Positions 54,135 through 62,274 of a stretch of DNA of 64,000 bases are shown in pieces. Every line of letters begins with the position of its first letter. Position 1 is the stretch's first letter. The position numbers and the translations under genes are program-made. The DNA lies in NCBI GenBank assembly GCA_965250265.1, contig CBDFNO010000009.1:248001-312000 (forward strand). Direction: 5' to 3'. The notes beneath the pieces were generated by a model that saw only the letters and a program-made list of their open reading frames with translations, made no database searches and had not been told where the DNA came from. This DNA is from PRS1 sp965250265 (GTDB lineage Bacteria > Bacteroidota > Bacteroidia > Flavobacteriales > Flavobacteriaceae).

Positions 54135-55025
54135 TTATTGAAATTTTTCTGGCACTTTGTCTTTATGCTTCCAGCGTTTATGTGTCCATAAATAATATTC
54201 TGGCGCAACATAAATTTGTTGTTCTAATTCTTTTGTAAACTTATCTGTAATTTGGTAATTATCAAAAAGATTAGCATCATCGGCAAGTGAAATTAATTCA
54301 GCTTCATAGTAACCTCGTTTTACTTTATCTATTTTTAAATAAGTAACAGCAAGATTTAATTTTTTTGCTAACTTTTCTGCACCTGTAAAACAAGGCACTT
54401 TAATGTTCAAGAACTCCGACCAATAATGAGCATTTTTATACTTTGGTGATTGATCACTTAAAAAAGCAATCATAGATTTAATACCATCAGATTCGTTTTG
54501 ATTTATAATAGAAACTGCTTCTTTGGTAGAAATTAGCGTCGTGTTGTATTTTGAACGAATGCGTCTTACTAGTCTATCAAAATATTTATTTTCGATACGT
54601 TTATATATTCCATATCCATCATAACTGATATTATTTTCCACCACAACAGACCATTCATAACTTGCATAATGACCGTACATAACAATAACACTTTTGTTTA
54701 AACTTTCTAATCGTTTTAGTTCTTCTGTATTCTTTATTATGAAGCGTTTCTTGAGTTGTGTTTCAGAAATAGAAATAGATTTAATCATTTCTAAAAACAT
54801 ATCACACATATGTTTGTAAAATTTCTTTTCAACTGATGTAATCTCTTTTTCAGACTTATTATGAAAAACTAATTTCAAATTTTCATTCACTACTTTTTTT
54901 CTATAACCTATTATATAGTAAACTATAACAAATACAAAATCTGAAAAAACATAAAACGTTTTAAATGGAAGTTTAGAAATTATCCATAAAAACGGATAAA
55001 TTAAAATGTAAGCTAGAAATTGCAT
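54135..55025 (-). CDS. Lysophospholipid acyltransferase, LpxL/HtrB family
   Basis: The 296-residue protein has an N-terminal membrane-associated part (FLAYILIYPFLWIISKLPF) and the acyltransferase domain. The catalytic motif H-x4-E is seen in VIVMYGHYASYEWS; later LSDQSPKYKNAHYW and FTGAEKLAKKLNLAVTYLKI are typical of LpxL/LpxM-like enzymes. These add secondary acyl chains to lipid A precursors at the inner membrane. Acyl-donor specificity cannot be predicted. It converges with the aminotransferase gene with directly adjacent stop codons and is divergent from the rhomboid gene. Confidence 0.92.
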   Translation of the reverse strand: MQFLAYILIYPFLWIISKLPFKTFYVFSDFVFVIVYYIIGYRKKVVNENLKLVFHNKSEKEITSVEKKFYKHMCDMFLEMIKSISISETQLKKRFIIKNTEELKRLESLNKSVIVMYGHYASYEWSVVVENNISYDGYGIYKRIENKYFDRLVRRIRSKYNTTLISTKEAVSIINQNESDGIKSMIAFLSDQSPKYKNAHYWSEFLNIKVPCFTGAEKLAKKLNLAVTYLKIDKVKRGYYEAELISLADDANLFDNYQITDKFTKELEQQIYVAPEYYLWTHKRWKHKDKVPEKFQ

Positions 55026-55087
55026 TTTTTAATATTAGATTTGCAAGCACAAATATATATTATATTTAATATTAACGTTTACACTTT

Positions 55088-55738
55088 ATGGGCAATTTAA
55101 GTTTAATCACAATAATAATTATTGCAGCTAATATTATCTTTTCGTTTAAGGGGTTTAATGATTTTTCATTTTTCGAAAAGTATAAGTTTAATATTGGTGG
55201 TATTCGAAGAGGAGAACAAGTACGTATGATTGGATCTGGATTTTTGCATGTGGATGAAATGCATCTCTTTTTTAATATGTTTACTTTATATTTTTTTGCT
55301 GATGAAGTTATAGATTATTTAGGGGAATTCAACTTTGCTATTGTATATTTTGGAAGCTTAGTGGTTGGAAATTTATTATCCTATTATTTTCATAAAAACG
55401 AATATCACTATAGTGCAGTTGGGGCAAGTGGAGCTGTTACCGGAATATTATATTCTGCAATTTTATTGAATCCTGATATGAGTTTATATATGTTTTTTAT
55501 TCCTGTACCAATACCAGGATATGTTTTTGGTATAGGTTATTTATTATATTCTATTTATGGGATGAAAAACAAAGTTGGTAATATAGGTCACGATGCTCAT
55601 TTTGGTGGAGCAATAGGTGGTTATGTCATTACATTAATAATGGCAACATGGCTTTTTAAAGAGAATTTATTAATGGTGGGCCTTTTAGCTATACCAATTG
55701 TACTTTTATATGTATTGCGTAAAGCAGGAAAAGTATAA
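55088..55738 (+). CDS. Rhomboid-family intramembrane serine protease
   Basis: The 216-residue polytopic membrane protein has the rhomboid signature: first transmembrane segment with the loop-1 helix (GEQVRMIGSGFLHVDEMHLFFNMFTLYFF), Ser114 in VGASGAVTGILYSA and His171 in GHDAHFGGAIGGY, the catalytic Ser-His dyad. A hydrophobic segment at residues 1-18 (LSLITIIIIAANIIF) is the first membrane helix. Rhomboids cleave helices within the membrane; the substrate is unknown. It has 62 bases of non-coding DNA upstream shared with the divergent acyltransferase gene; TAGATTTG at 55036 is a candidate -7 box. Confidence 0.95.
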   Translation: MGNLSLITIIIIAANIIFSFKGFNDFSFFEKYKFNIGGIRRGEQVRMIGSGFLHVDEMHLFFNMFTLYFFADEVIDYLGEFNFAIVYFGSLVVGNLLSYYFHKNEYHYSAVGASGAVTGILYSAILLNPDMSLYMFFIPVPIPGYVFGIGYLLYSIYGMKNKVGNIGHDAHFGGAIGGYVITLIMATWLFKENLLMVGLLAIPIVLLYVLRKAGKV

Positions 55739-55766
55739 TTTTCTAATTTTAACTATTATTCTTTTG

Positions 55767-56912
55767 TTAGTCTAACAGCTCAGATATTTTTTGTTCAAGA
55801 GCAGGTCCTCGAAGTTTTTTAGCAACGATTTTTCCATTCTCGTCTAAAATAAAGGTCGCTGGAATAGCACTTACATTATACATCTTGGCAACTGGCTCAT
55901 TCCAAAATTTTAAATTAGAGACGTGATACCAGCTCATATTATCATCTTTTACAGCTTTTAACCACCTTTCTTTTTGACCATTTTTATCTAAAGAAATACT
56001 AATAATTTCTAATCCTTTATCATGATATTTTTCGTAGACTCTAACTACATTTGGGTTTTCTATGCGACATGGTTTACACCATGAAGCCCAAAAATCAATG
56101 ATAGTAACTTTTCCTTTAATGTCGTTTAATGATAGTAACTCACCATCAGCTGTTGGTGCTGTAAAGTTTGGCGCAATTTTACCAATATCGGTATTGGCTT
56201 GTGCTTCTTTTAAATTAATAAAAGTTTCTATCTTTTGTCCAATTAATTTATTTGCAGAGTTTCTATTAATCACGCTTTTTAAAGAAGTCAGATTTTCTTT
56301 GATCCTTTCTAGATTTTGATTTTGACCTATTAATTGGCTTTCTAACAATAATAATGAAAGATCAGAATTTGGACGTTCATCTATGAAATCATGAGCGAAA
56401 TTACTTAAAGCGTCTCTCATCTCACGATTTTTAACTTGAAGAGAATCCAATCTAGTTAGATTATTTTCTCCTTTGGCTTTAGCAACTAACTTTCTAAATT
56501 CTATAATTGCATAGTTCATTTTTCTGTATTCCGTTTTAAATAAGTTATAATCTTTATTATTAACGGTTCCACCAACTTCAGAAGTAAATATACTGTCTTT
56601 ATAAATTTCAATTGAAGTCCGTCCAGGTTCTAATACAAAAGGAAGGATACCGTTAACACTATTAATAGATAGAACACGAATAGCAGGATTTTTAATTTCA
56701 CCTCTAAAGGTAAACTCTTCGTTCATTACTATAGCAGTATCAATAACAATTTCCTTTCTTGTACCATCTATAATTTTAATATATGAGCGCAAGCCATTTA
56801 CTATCCCTTGTGCAGAGACAGTGACTTCATAAGTATTTGGAGGTAATGGTTCTTTTTTTTCGCACGAATAAATGAGTGCAAAAATTAACAATAATAGGAG
56901 CGCTTTTTTCAT
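55767..56912 (-). CDS. TlpA-family thiol-disulfide reductase with N-terminal DUF4369, lipoprotein
   Basis: The 381-residue protein begins with a lipoprotein signal (FALIYSC, Cys17). An N-terminal all-beta domain (about 27-115, NTYEVTVSAQGIVNGLRSYIKI) fits DUF4369, found fused to thioredoxin folds in Bacteroidota. A helical linker with coiled-coil character follows (about 120-235). The C-terminal AhpC/TSA-type thioredoxin domain (about 245-381) has FWASWCKPCRIENP with the CxxC active site, and SAIPATFILDENG with the cis-proline. It is probably tethered in the periplasm and maintains reduced thiols, for example in cytochrome maturation. It is divergent from mnmE and convergent with the rhomboid gene. 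Confidence 0.93.
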   Translation of the reverse strand: MKKALLLLLIFALIYSCEKKEPLPPNTYEVTVSAQGIVNGLRSYIKIIDGTRKEIVIDTAIVMNEEFTFRGEIKNPAIRVLSINSVNGILPFVLEPGRTSIEIYKDSIFTSEVGGTVNNKDYNLFKTEYRKMNYAIIEFRKLVAKAKGENNLTRLDSLQVKNREMRDALSNFAHDFIDERPNSDLSLLLLESQLIGQNQNLERIKENLTSLKSVINRNSANKLIGQKIETFINLKEAQANTDIGKIAPNFTAPTADGELLSLNDIKGKVTIIDFWASWCKPCRIENPNVVRVYEKYHDKGLEIISISLDKNGQKERWLKAVKDDNMSWYHVSNLKFWNEPVAKMYNVSAIPATFILDENGKIVAKKLRGPALEQKISELLD

Positions 56913-57002
56913 TTTCAGTTAATTTGGCGTAAATATAAGAGTAATTCTATATTTATAAAACGAAATTTTGTTAATACATGTTTTAAATTGATTAAGTATA
57001 TG

Positions 57003-57030
57003 TTGGCATTCTTCAATTTCACTACTTTTG
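57003..57030 (+). promoter_or_regulatory. Bacteroidota-type promoter of mnmE
   Basis: TTG (57003-57005), a 17-base spacer and TACTTTTG (57023-57030) form a textbook -33/-7 pair; the ATG of mnmE is 18 bases downstream of the -7 box. Confidence 0.75.
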
Positions 57031-57048
57031 CTAAAATTTTAAACTATA

Positions 57049-58437
57049 ATGGCATATAAGGATAATATTATTGCTTTAGCTACACCTTCTGGAGTAGGAG
57101 CTATAGCCATTATAAGAATTTCTGGTAATGATGCTATAACTATATGTCAATCCTTTTTTAAGTCGGTTAGTGGTAAGTTTTTGCAAGAGCAAAACACTCA
57201 TACCATTCATTTAGGGCATATTGTATATAATGATAGAGTATTAGACGAGGTGCTGGTTTCTATTTTTAAAGATCCAAATTCCTATACAGGAGAGAATGTA
57301 GTAGAAATATCTAGTCATGGAAGTTTGTATATTCAACAGGAAATCATACAGTTATTTTTACGTAATGGTTGCCGAATAGCCAATCCTGGCGAGTTCACAT
57401 TACGTGCTTTTTTAAACGGGAAACTGGATTTAAGTCAAGCGGAAGCTGTTGCAGATTTAATATCTAGCGATAGTGAAGCTTCACACCAAGTGGCCATGCA
57501 ACAAATGCGAGGCGGTTTTAGTAATGAGATTAAAATATTACGCGATGAGCTTTTAAATTTTGCGTCTTTAATAGAACTGGAGTTGGATTTTGCCGAAGAA
57601 GATGTAGAATTTGCTAATCGTGATCAGTTTAAAAATTTAGTCACTCGTATTATTAAAGTGCTAAAACATTTAATAGATTCTTTTGCTGTTGGTAATGTGA
57701 TTAAAAACGGCATTCCGGTCGCTATTGTAGGTGAGCCTAATGTAGGTAAATCCACCTTATTAAATGTCTTGCTAAACGAAGAAAAAGCTATTGTTAGTGA
57801 AATCCCAGGGACTACACGTGATGCCATAGAAGACGAATTAATTATTGGTGGTATTAGTTTTAGGTTTATTGATACAGCTGGAATACGTGATACCGAAGAT
57901 GTTGTAGAAACCATTGGTATAAAAAAGACATTCGAAAAAATTGAGCAATCACAAGTTGTGATGCTTTTGGTTGATGCAAAAGAGTTAAAAGTTAATAGTG
58001 AGAAGTTTATAGTTGATATTGAAGAAATCAAAAATAAGTATCCTCAAAAGCAACTAATAATTATTGCTAACAAAGTTGATAATTTATCAAAATCTGAAAT
58101 CCTAAATTTGAAATTATCAATTGATAACCTTTATTTACTTTCAGCTAAAACTGGTGAAGGAGTTGAAGAATTAAAAACTAAATTGTTAAAATTTGTAAAC
58201 ACAGGAGCATTTCAAAATAATGACACTATCATTACAAACACAAGACATTATGATGCTTTACTTAAAGCCTTAAAAGAAATACAAAAAGTACAGCAAGGAA
58301 TGGATGCTAATCTTTCTGGAGACTTGTTGGCAATAGATATCCGTCAGGCACTATATCATTTTGGTGAGATTACTGGTGAGATTACAACCGATGATTTATT
58401 GGGTAATATCTTTGCTAATTTTTGTATTGGTAAATAA
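57049..58437 (+). CDS. mnmE: tRNA uridine-5-carboxymethylaminomethyl modification GTPase
   Basis: MnmE works with MnmG to modify U34 of certain tRNAs. The N-terminal tetrahydrofolate-binding domain is present (IIALATPSGVGAIAIIRISG, NSYTGENVVEISSHGS). The central helical domain and G domain follow: P-loop GEPNVGKSTL (about residue 228), G2/G3 EIPGTTRDAIEDE and DTAGIRDTEDV, G4 NKVDN, and the C-terminal essential CIGK. At 462 residues it is complete. Directly behind the stop codon lies an integrative element, and the 3' end of mnmE/trmE is a known insertion point for such elements in other bacteria (SGI1 is the best-known case). The integration did not damage the CIGK end. Confidence 0.97.
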   Translation: MAYKDNIIALATPSGVGAIAIIRISGNDAITICQSFFKSVSGKFLQEQNTHTIHLGHIVYNDRVLDEVLVSIFKDPNSYTGENVVEISSHGSLYIQQEIIQLFLRNGCRIANPGEFTLRAFLNGKLDLSQAEAVADLISSDSEASHQVAMQQMRGGFSNEIKILRDELLNFASLIELELDFAEEDVEFANRDQFKNLVTRIIKVLKHLIDSFAVGNVIKNGIPVAIVGEPNVGKSTLLNVLLNEEKAIVSEIPGTTRDAIEDELIIGGISFRFIDTAGIRDTEDVVETIGIKKTFEKIEQSQVVMLLVDAKELKVNSEKFIVDIEEIKNKYPQKQLIIIANKVDNLSKSEILNLKLSIDNLYLLSAKTGEGVEELKTKLLKFVNTGAFQNNDTIITNTRHYDALLKALKEIQKVQQGMDANLSGDLLAIDIRQALYHFGEITGEITTDDLLGNIFANFCIGK

Positions 58438-58555
58438 ATAGTCATTTTATTTGATGTCATTTGATGTCTTTTAATTGTAAATAGCTAAAAATCAAACATA
58501 CAAATTAATATATATTTTCTCATCATTTCTTTTATTAATTTATCTTTTCTATATA

Positions 58556-58616
58556 TTTACACCTTTTTTACACTTTATTTATTATATTTGACAAGAGGTG
58601 TAAAAATTTACACCTC
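58556..58616. promoter_or_regulatory. Operator-like cluster of TTTACACC repeats upstream of the zinc-finger/HTH gene
   Basis: A perfect dyad GAGGTGTAAA-AA-TTTACACCTC occupies 58595-58616. Two direct copies of its arm precede it: TTTACACC at 58556-58563 and TTTACAC at 58567-58573. The cluster lies 75-135 bases before the ATG at 58692 and about 120-180 bases after mnmE. It could be the binding site of the element's HTH protein or the recombinase's arm-binding sites near attL. The repeats are seen; their use is inferred. Confidence 0.55.
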
Positions 58617-58691
58617 ATTTAAGTACTTTCGCCAAATTTTGTACTTAATAATGCTTAACAATATTAAATCATATATAATGATACTTAATGT

Positions 58692-59060
58692 ATGAGTAGT
58701 AATATAGAAATACAAAGAATTTGCGAATATTGTAATGATCTATTTATTGCGAGAACAACCAAGACTAAATACTGTTCACATAGGTGTAATAGCAAGCATT
58801 ATAAAGAGAGAGTAAAGTTTGCCAAAATTGAAAATAATAATAAAGAAACTAAAGAAAGGGTAACATTTTCATTAGAGGCATTAAAAGCAAAAGAGTTTTT
58901 GACCGTAAAAGATGTGGCAACACTTTTAAGCTGTTCGAAGGGAAGTATTTATAATTCTATTGATAGTGGCAATATTGAAGTGGTTAATTTTGGACAAAGA
59001 TTAACGAGAATTAAGCGATCTTCTTTAGATGAAATGTTTATACGAAATAAATTTATTTAA
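58692..59060 (+). CDS. Zinc-finger plus HTH protein (excisionase-like), first gene of the mobile element
   Basis: The 122-residue protein joins two parts. Residues 11-32 hold four cysteines as C-x2-C-x13-C-x3-C (CEYCND..., YCSHRCN), a small zinc ribbon. Residues about 70-120 form a helix-turn-helix of the excisionase/MerR-like type (LTVKDVATLLSCSKGSIYNS, then IEVVNFGQRLTRIKRSSLDEMF). The combination is seen in DNA-binding proteins encoded next to tyrosine recombinases in Bacteroidota elements; it may direct excision or repress the recombinase promoter. The recombinase gene starts 10 bases later, so the two are co-expressed. The upstream palindrome cluster is its likely target. Confidence 0.85.
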   Translation: MSSNIEIQRICEYCNDLFIARTTKTKYCSHRCNSKHYKERVKFAKIENNNKETKERVTFSLEALKAKEFLTVKDVATLLSCSKGSIYNSIDSGNIEVVNFGQRLTRIKRSSLDEMFIRNKFI

Positions 59061-59070
59061 ATCAAAAGTC

Positions 59071-60207
59071 ATGAAGATAAGTCTTAAAAAAAAGAAACTT
59101 AAAAATGGACGTTTAAGTTTGAGGTTAGAATACTATGAAGGGTATTCAATTGATGAAAATGGCAAGATGAAGCATAATAGAAGCTTTGAAAACCTAAAAA
59201 TTTATCTCCATACAAATCCTATTAATGCAAAAGAAAAAAGAGAAAACAGAGAAGCGATGCAACTAGCTCAAAATATTTTAACATTAAAGAAAGCAGATTT
59301 AATAAAAGGTAAATTTAATATAAAAAATGATGATAAAGGCAAAATATTTTTTTTAGACTATTATAATAAACTTAAGGAGGATAGGTATGAAAGCAAAGGT
59401 AATTATGATAATTGGGAGGCTGCATTTAAACATTTAGAACGCTTTTGTCCTCCTAATTTAATGATTAAGGACATAGATGAAAACTTTTTAAAGGGATTTA
59501 AAAAATATCTTCATATAGAAGCAAAAACAAATGGAAAGACACTGCTATCACAAAACACAAAATATACTTATTTTAACAAATTAAGAGCAGCGTTAAGGGA
59601 AGCTTTTAACGAAGGGTATATAAGTAAAAATGTAGTCAAGTCGGTTAAGGGGTTTACCCAAGGCGAATCTAAAAGAGAGTATCTTACATATTCAGAATTA
59701 CAAGCTTTAAGTGAAGCCAGTTGCAAACACATAGTTTTAAAAAACGCTTTTATTTTTAGTTGTCTTACGGGGCTTCGTTGGAGTGATATTAATAAACTTA
59801 AGTGGTCAGAAGTACGCGATGAGGATGGGCAATTTCGTATTATTTTTCGGCAGAAAAAAACCGATGGGCTTGAATATTTATATATATCACAACAAGCTAG
59901 AGAATTGTTAGGTGAAAGGGGAAATAGGAATGACAGAATTTTTATAGGCCTCAAGTATGGTGCTCATTTTAATGCTGAAATTTTAAGATGGTGTATGCGA
60001 GCAGGTATTACTAAACACATTACATTTCATAGCGCAAGACACACTAACGCGGTTTTATTATTAGAAAATGGAGCTGATATATATACTGTATCAAAACGAC
60101 TAGGGCATAAAGAAATTAGAACAACACAGATTTATGCTAAAATAATTGATACTAAAATGAAAGAAGCTGCAAATAGCATTCCGCTTTTAAAAATCTCTAA
60201 TAATTAG
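59071..60207 (+). CDS. Tyrosine recombinase (site-specific integrase)
   Basis: The protein of 378 residues starts with ATG at 59071 (MKISLKKKKLKNGRLSL), 10 bases after the upstream stop; an in-frame ATG at 59029 would overlap the previous gene and is not favoured. The N-terminal arm-binding part and the phage-integrase SAM-like core-binding domain (about 100-195, HLERFCPPNLMIKDIDENFLKGF) precede the catalytic domain. Catalytic residues are visible: Arg in LTGLRWSDINKL, Lys in FRQKKTDGLEY, HSAR in HITFHSARHTNAV, GH in RLGHKEIRTTQ, and the nucleophile Tyr in QIYAKI. It should integrate the element, most likely at the 3' end of mnmE. The protein appears complete and active. Confidence 0.95.
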   Translation: MKISLKKKKLKNGRLSLRLEYYEGYSIDENGKMKHNRSFENLKIYLHTNPINAKEKRENREAMQLAQNILTLKKADLIKGKFNIKNDDKGKIFFLDYYNKLKEDRYESKGNYDNWEAAFKHLERFCPPNLMIKDIDENFLKGFKKYLHIEAKTNGKTLLSQNTKYTYFNKLRAALREAFNEGYISKNVVKSVKGFTQGESKREYLTYSELQALSEASCKHIVLKNAFIFSCLTGLRWSDINKLKWSEVRDEDGQFRIIFRQKKTDGLEYLYISQQARELLGERGNRNDRIFIGLKYGAHFNAEILRWCMRAGITKHITFHSARHTNAVLLLENGADIYTVSKRLGHKEIRTTQIYAKIIDTKMKEAANSIPLLKISNN

Positions 60208-60407
60208 AATTTCTGCGTTTTTAGAGACCTTTTTTTATTAAATACTACAATTAATTTCTAAAAATCTTTAATTTTCTTTTAATTAACACATTTTTATAAA
60301 ATTTAATAATGTGTTGTTTGATACCTAATGAAATTAAATACGACCAAAAATAATTAGATACATTTTTTTTAATGTTATTTGCATACATATTTGATATTCA
60401 ACTTCTT

Positions 60408-60479
60408 ATGAAAAAATTAGTGTTATTATTTTTTCTTTCGTTTACTTATTTTCATATATTTATATCAAGAATTCTATAA
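60408..60479 (+). other. Micro-ORF with signal-peptide-like product
   Basis: ATG at 60408 to TAA at 60479 encodes 23 residues beginning MKKLVLLFFLSFTYF and ending SRIL. It looks like the start of an exported protein cut short, so it may be a gene remnant or a leader peptide. No ribosome-binding site is evident and expression is uncertain. Confidence 0.25.
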
Positions 60480-60484
60480 GGGAA

Positions 60485-60502
60485 AACAAAAGCGCTTTTG
60501 TT
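60485..60502. promoter_or_regulatory. Perfect 18-bp palindrome upstream of the second HTH gene
   Basis: AACAAAAGCGCTTTTGTT is perfectly self-complementary with no loop and ends 28 bases before the ATG at 60530. A loopless dyad of this length is better suited to protein binding than to termination, so an operator for the adjacent HTH protein is the favoured reading. Confidence 0.5.
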
Positions 60503-60529
60503 CATTTAATAATTGTAAAACGAAAAAGA

Positions 60530-60817
60530 ATGGACAAGTTTTTAATCATTGAACGACTTGATCGTTTGGAAAAACTGTTAATAGCTAATAAAGAGGTATT
60601 AACTTTTGAGGAAACCTGTACTTATACAGGAATATCCAGAAGCTATCTTTATAAATTAACTGCTTCTAGAAAAATTCCGCATTCAAAACCCAATGGTAAA
60701 ATGATCTTTTTTGAGAAAAAGAAGATTATTAATTGGTTACTACAAAACAAACGAAAATCCAACCAGGAAATTGAAGGAGAAGCCTTGTCTTATATCTATA
60801 GTAAAAGGGGCAAGTAA
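60530..60817 (+). CDS. Excisionase-like helix-turn-helix protein
   Basis: The 95-residue protein has a MerR-type winged helix of the excisionase group: LTFEETCTYTGISRSYLYKLTASRKIPHSKPNGKMIFFEKKKIINWLL covers about residues 24-71, with recognition helix SRSYLYKLT and wing KPNGKMIFF. A basic tail follows (NKRKSNQ). Such proteins bend DNA at attachment sites to favour excision or repress mobility genes. Genes of this type routinely precede mobilization genes in Bacteroidota elements. The mobC-like gene starts 73 bases later. The palindrome 28 bases before its ATG is a candidate autoregulatory site. Confidence 0.88.
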   Translation: MDKFLIIERLDRLEKLLIANKEVLTFEETCTYTGISRSYLYKLTASRKIPHSKPNGKMIFFEKKKIINWLLQNKRKSNQEIEGEALSYIYSKRGK

Positions 60818-60859
60818 ATTATTCTCAACCTTATTTACAAATATATATTCAATCACTGT

Positions 60860-60875
60860 CCATATCAATATATGG
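60860..60875. other. Candidate transfer-origin hairpin
   Basis: CCATAT-CAAT-ATATGG forms a 6-bp inverted repeat in the 73-base gap directly before the mobC-like gene. Transfer origins of mobilizable elements usually lie just upstream of their mobilization genes and contain short inverted repeats beside the nick site. No nick sequence can be recognised, so this is a positional guess. Confidence 0.3.
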
Positions 60876-60890
60876 TGTTAAAATAGTTAT

Positions 60891-61406
60891 ATGAGTAATA
60901 CATTAGATTTTGGATCACATGATAAACAGGAACAAAAGGAACAGCAATTCTTCCTTCCTTCCAAATCGCTTCTTAATAATGATAGTATTGAAATAGATAT
61001 ATCTGTTAGTAAACCAGAAGAGGAAATAGTCGTGGGAAGGAATTCAAGATGTGTGTCTGTGGACACAATCTTGTCTGCTCCCCTTGGTCGCAGAGAAAAA
61101 AAGGTGTTTAAGGGGAAAAGTGAACTCGTTAAATTTAGATGTTCTATCTATGAAAAGAAACTTTTAAAAGTTAAAGCTGCTAGATCCGGATTAACCTTAA
61201 GTGAATATTTTAGACGTATGGCTTTTGAACATAACATCGCGGAACGCTTTACAGAAGAGCATATTGAACTATATAAAATGTTTATAAAATATCACAACAA
61301 TTTTAAATCCATTGGGAACATGTTTAAAAAGCGAAACCTTAAACTTACTGAAACAGTTTACGAATTAGCGAATGAGATCAAAGCACATCTTAAAAAATTC
61401 CAGTAA
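60891..61406 (+). CDS. MobC-like relaxosome accessory protein
   Basis: The 171-residue protein has a disordered charged N-terminus and, from about residue 70, the pattern of Bacteroidota mobilization accessory proteins: KSELVKFRCSIYEKKLLKVKAARSG, then LTLSEYFRRMAFEHNI, a ribbon-helix-helix with the typical 'LSEYFRRMA' helix. The C-terminal part is helical (IELYKMFIKYHNNFKSIGNMFK). MobC-type proteins bind the transfer origin and help the relaxase open the DNA. The stop codon overlaps the relaxase start by one base (TAATG), a strong sign of coupled translation. Confidence 0.85.
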   Translation: MSNTLDFGSHDKQEQKEQQFFLPSKSLLNNDSIEIDISVSKPEEEIVVGRNSRCVSVDTILSAPLGRREKKVFKGKSELVKFRCSIYEKKLLKVKAARSGLTLSEYFRRMAFEHNIAERFTEEHIELYKMFIKYHNNFKSIGNMFKKRNLKLTETVYELANEIKAHLKKFQ

Positions 61407-62263
61407 TGATTGGAAAAGGAAAAAGTATTTCACATACAAAAGCTTCCATGTCATATGGCTGGAATCAGGAAAAGGACGCCGAAATTATATTAAAGGAATA
61501 TTTACATGGCGACTCTCCAGCTGAAATAGCAAAAGAATTCAAAATGCTTCAAGATCAAAATTGCAACTGTAAAAAGAACACCCTGTCATTTGTCATTAGC
61601 CCAACAATTGAAGATGGAAACCGATTAAAATCAAAAGACTTGCAAAAAATAACGCAACGGGTTATTCAAGAAATGAAACTGGGTGAGCGGCAAGCCATTG
61701 CTTTTGTGCATCAGGATAAGGAACATAAGCATATTCATTTGTATGTAAATCGTATCGATTTTAAAGCAGTAGCCTATAATGATAGTTTTATTGGTAAACG
61801 AAGTCAGTTAGCTGCAGAAAAAGTAGCTGAAAGTATGCGATTGACAACGGTAAAACAAGTACAATTTGAAAAGGAATTTAATTTAATAGAAATTCGATCA
61901 GAAATAAAACGCAGACATGATTTAAGTTTCAAGCAATTCTCTCCCAAATCGTTTAATGATTATCTAAAAGCTATGGAAGCCAATGGGGTTAAGGTGATTC
62001 CAACCATAAACAATCAAAACAAATTACAGGGATTTAGATTTGAGTTTGATGGGCACAATCTTAAAGGCAGTGAAATTCATCGAAATATGTCTCTTGGTAA
62101 TATTGGAAAACAGATGGCAGGAATTCCAGGGGCAAGCATTTTTAAAGCCAATAAAACAAGTGTCAATTTATTAGGAAAAGCTGTTGATTTAACACCAAAC
62201 TTGACTTTAAAAATAACCAAGTTTATAATTAAAAAAACAATCCAAAAAGGGATCTCCTATTAA
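61406..62263 (+). CDS. HUH relaxase (mobilization nuclease)
   Basis: The 285-residue protein starts MIGKGKSISHTKASMSYGW, the N-terminus of Bacteroidota MobB/relaxase proteins with Tyr17 as a possible catalytic tyrosine. The metal-binding HUH motif is clear in HQDKEHKHIHLYVNRID, preceded by LSFVISPT and QEMKLGERQAIAFV, which is the relaxase domain (pfam Relaxase) pattern. The C-terminal part is shorter than in large relaxases, ending in KKTIQKGISY with no helicase or primase region. It would nick the transfer origin and pilot DNA into a recipient through a helper's secretion system. It is co-translated with the mobC-like gene. Confidence 0.92.
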   Translation: MIGKGKSISHTKASMSYGWNQEKDAEIILKEYLHGDSPAEIAKEFKMLQDQNCNCKKNTLSFVISPTIEDGNRLKSKDLQKITQRVIQEMKLGERQAIAFVHQDKEHKHIHLYVNRIDFKAVAYNDSFIGKRSQLAAEKVAESMRLTTVKQVQFEKEFNLIEIRSEIKRRHDLSFKQFSPKSFNDYLKAMEANGVKVIPTINNQNKLQGFRFEFDGHNLKGSEIHRNMSLGNIGKQMAGIPGASIFKANKTSVNLLGKAVDLTPNLTLKITKFIIKKTIQKGISY

Positions 62264-62274
62264 ATACAATTATC

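Larger units (their letters stand above)
60208..60529. other. Non-coding interval inside the mobile element
   Basis: This 322-base AT-rich stretch between the recombinase and the second HTH gene contains no normal gene. It holds a micro-ORF at 60408-60479, an 18-bp palindrome at 60485-60502, and a T run after TTTAGAGACC near 60226-60238 that could end recombinase transcription weakly. The promoter of the downstream mobility genes should lie here. Confidence 0.5.

Noticed and set aside
58449..58470. Direct repeat TTTGATGTC behind mnmE considered as the attachment-site core
   Set aside because: The two copies are adjacent on one side only; no matching copy was found at the far side of the element, so it cannot be called attL/attR.
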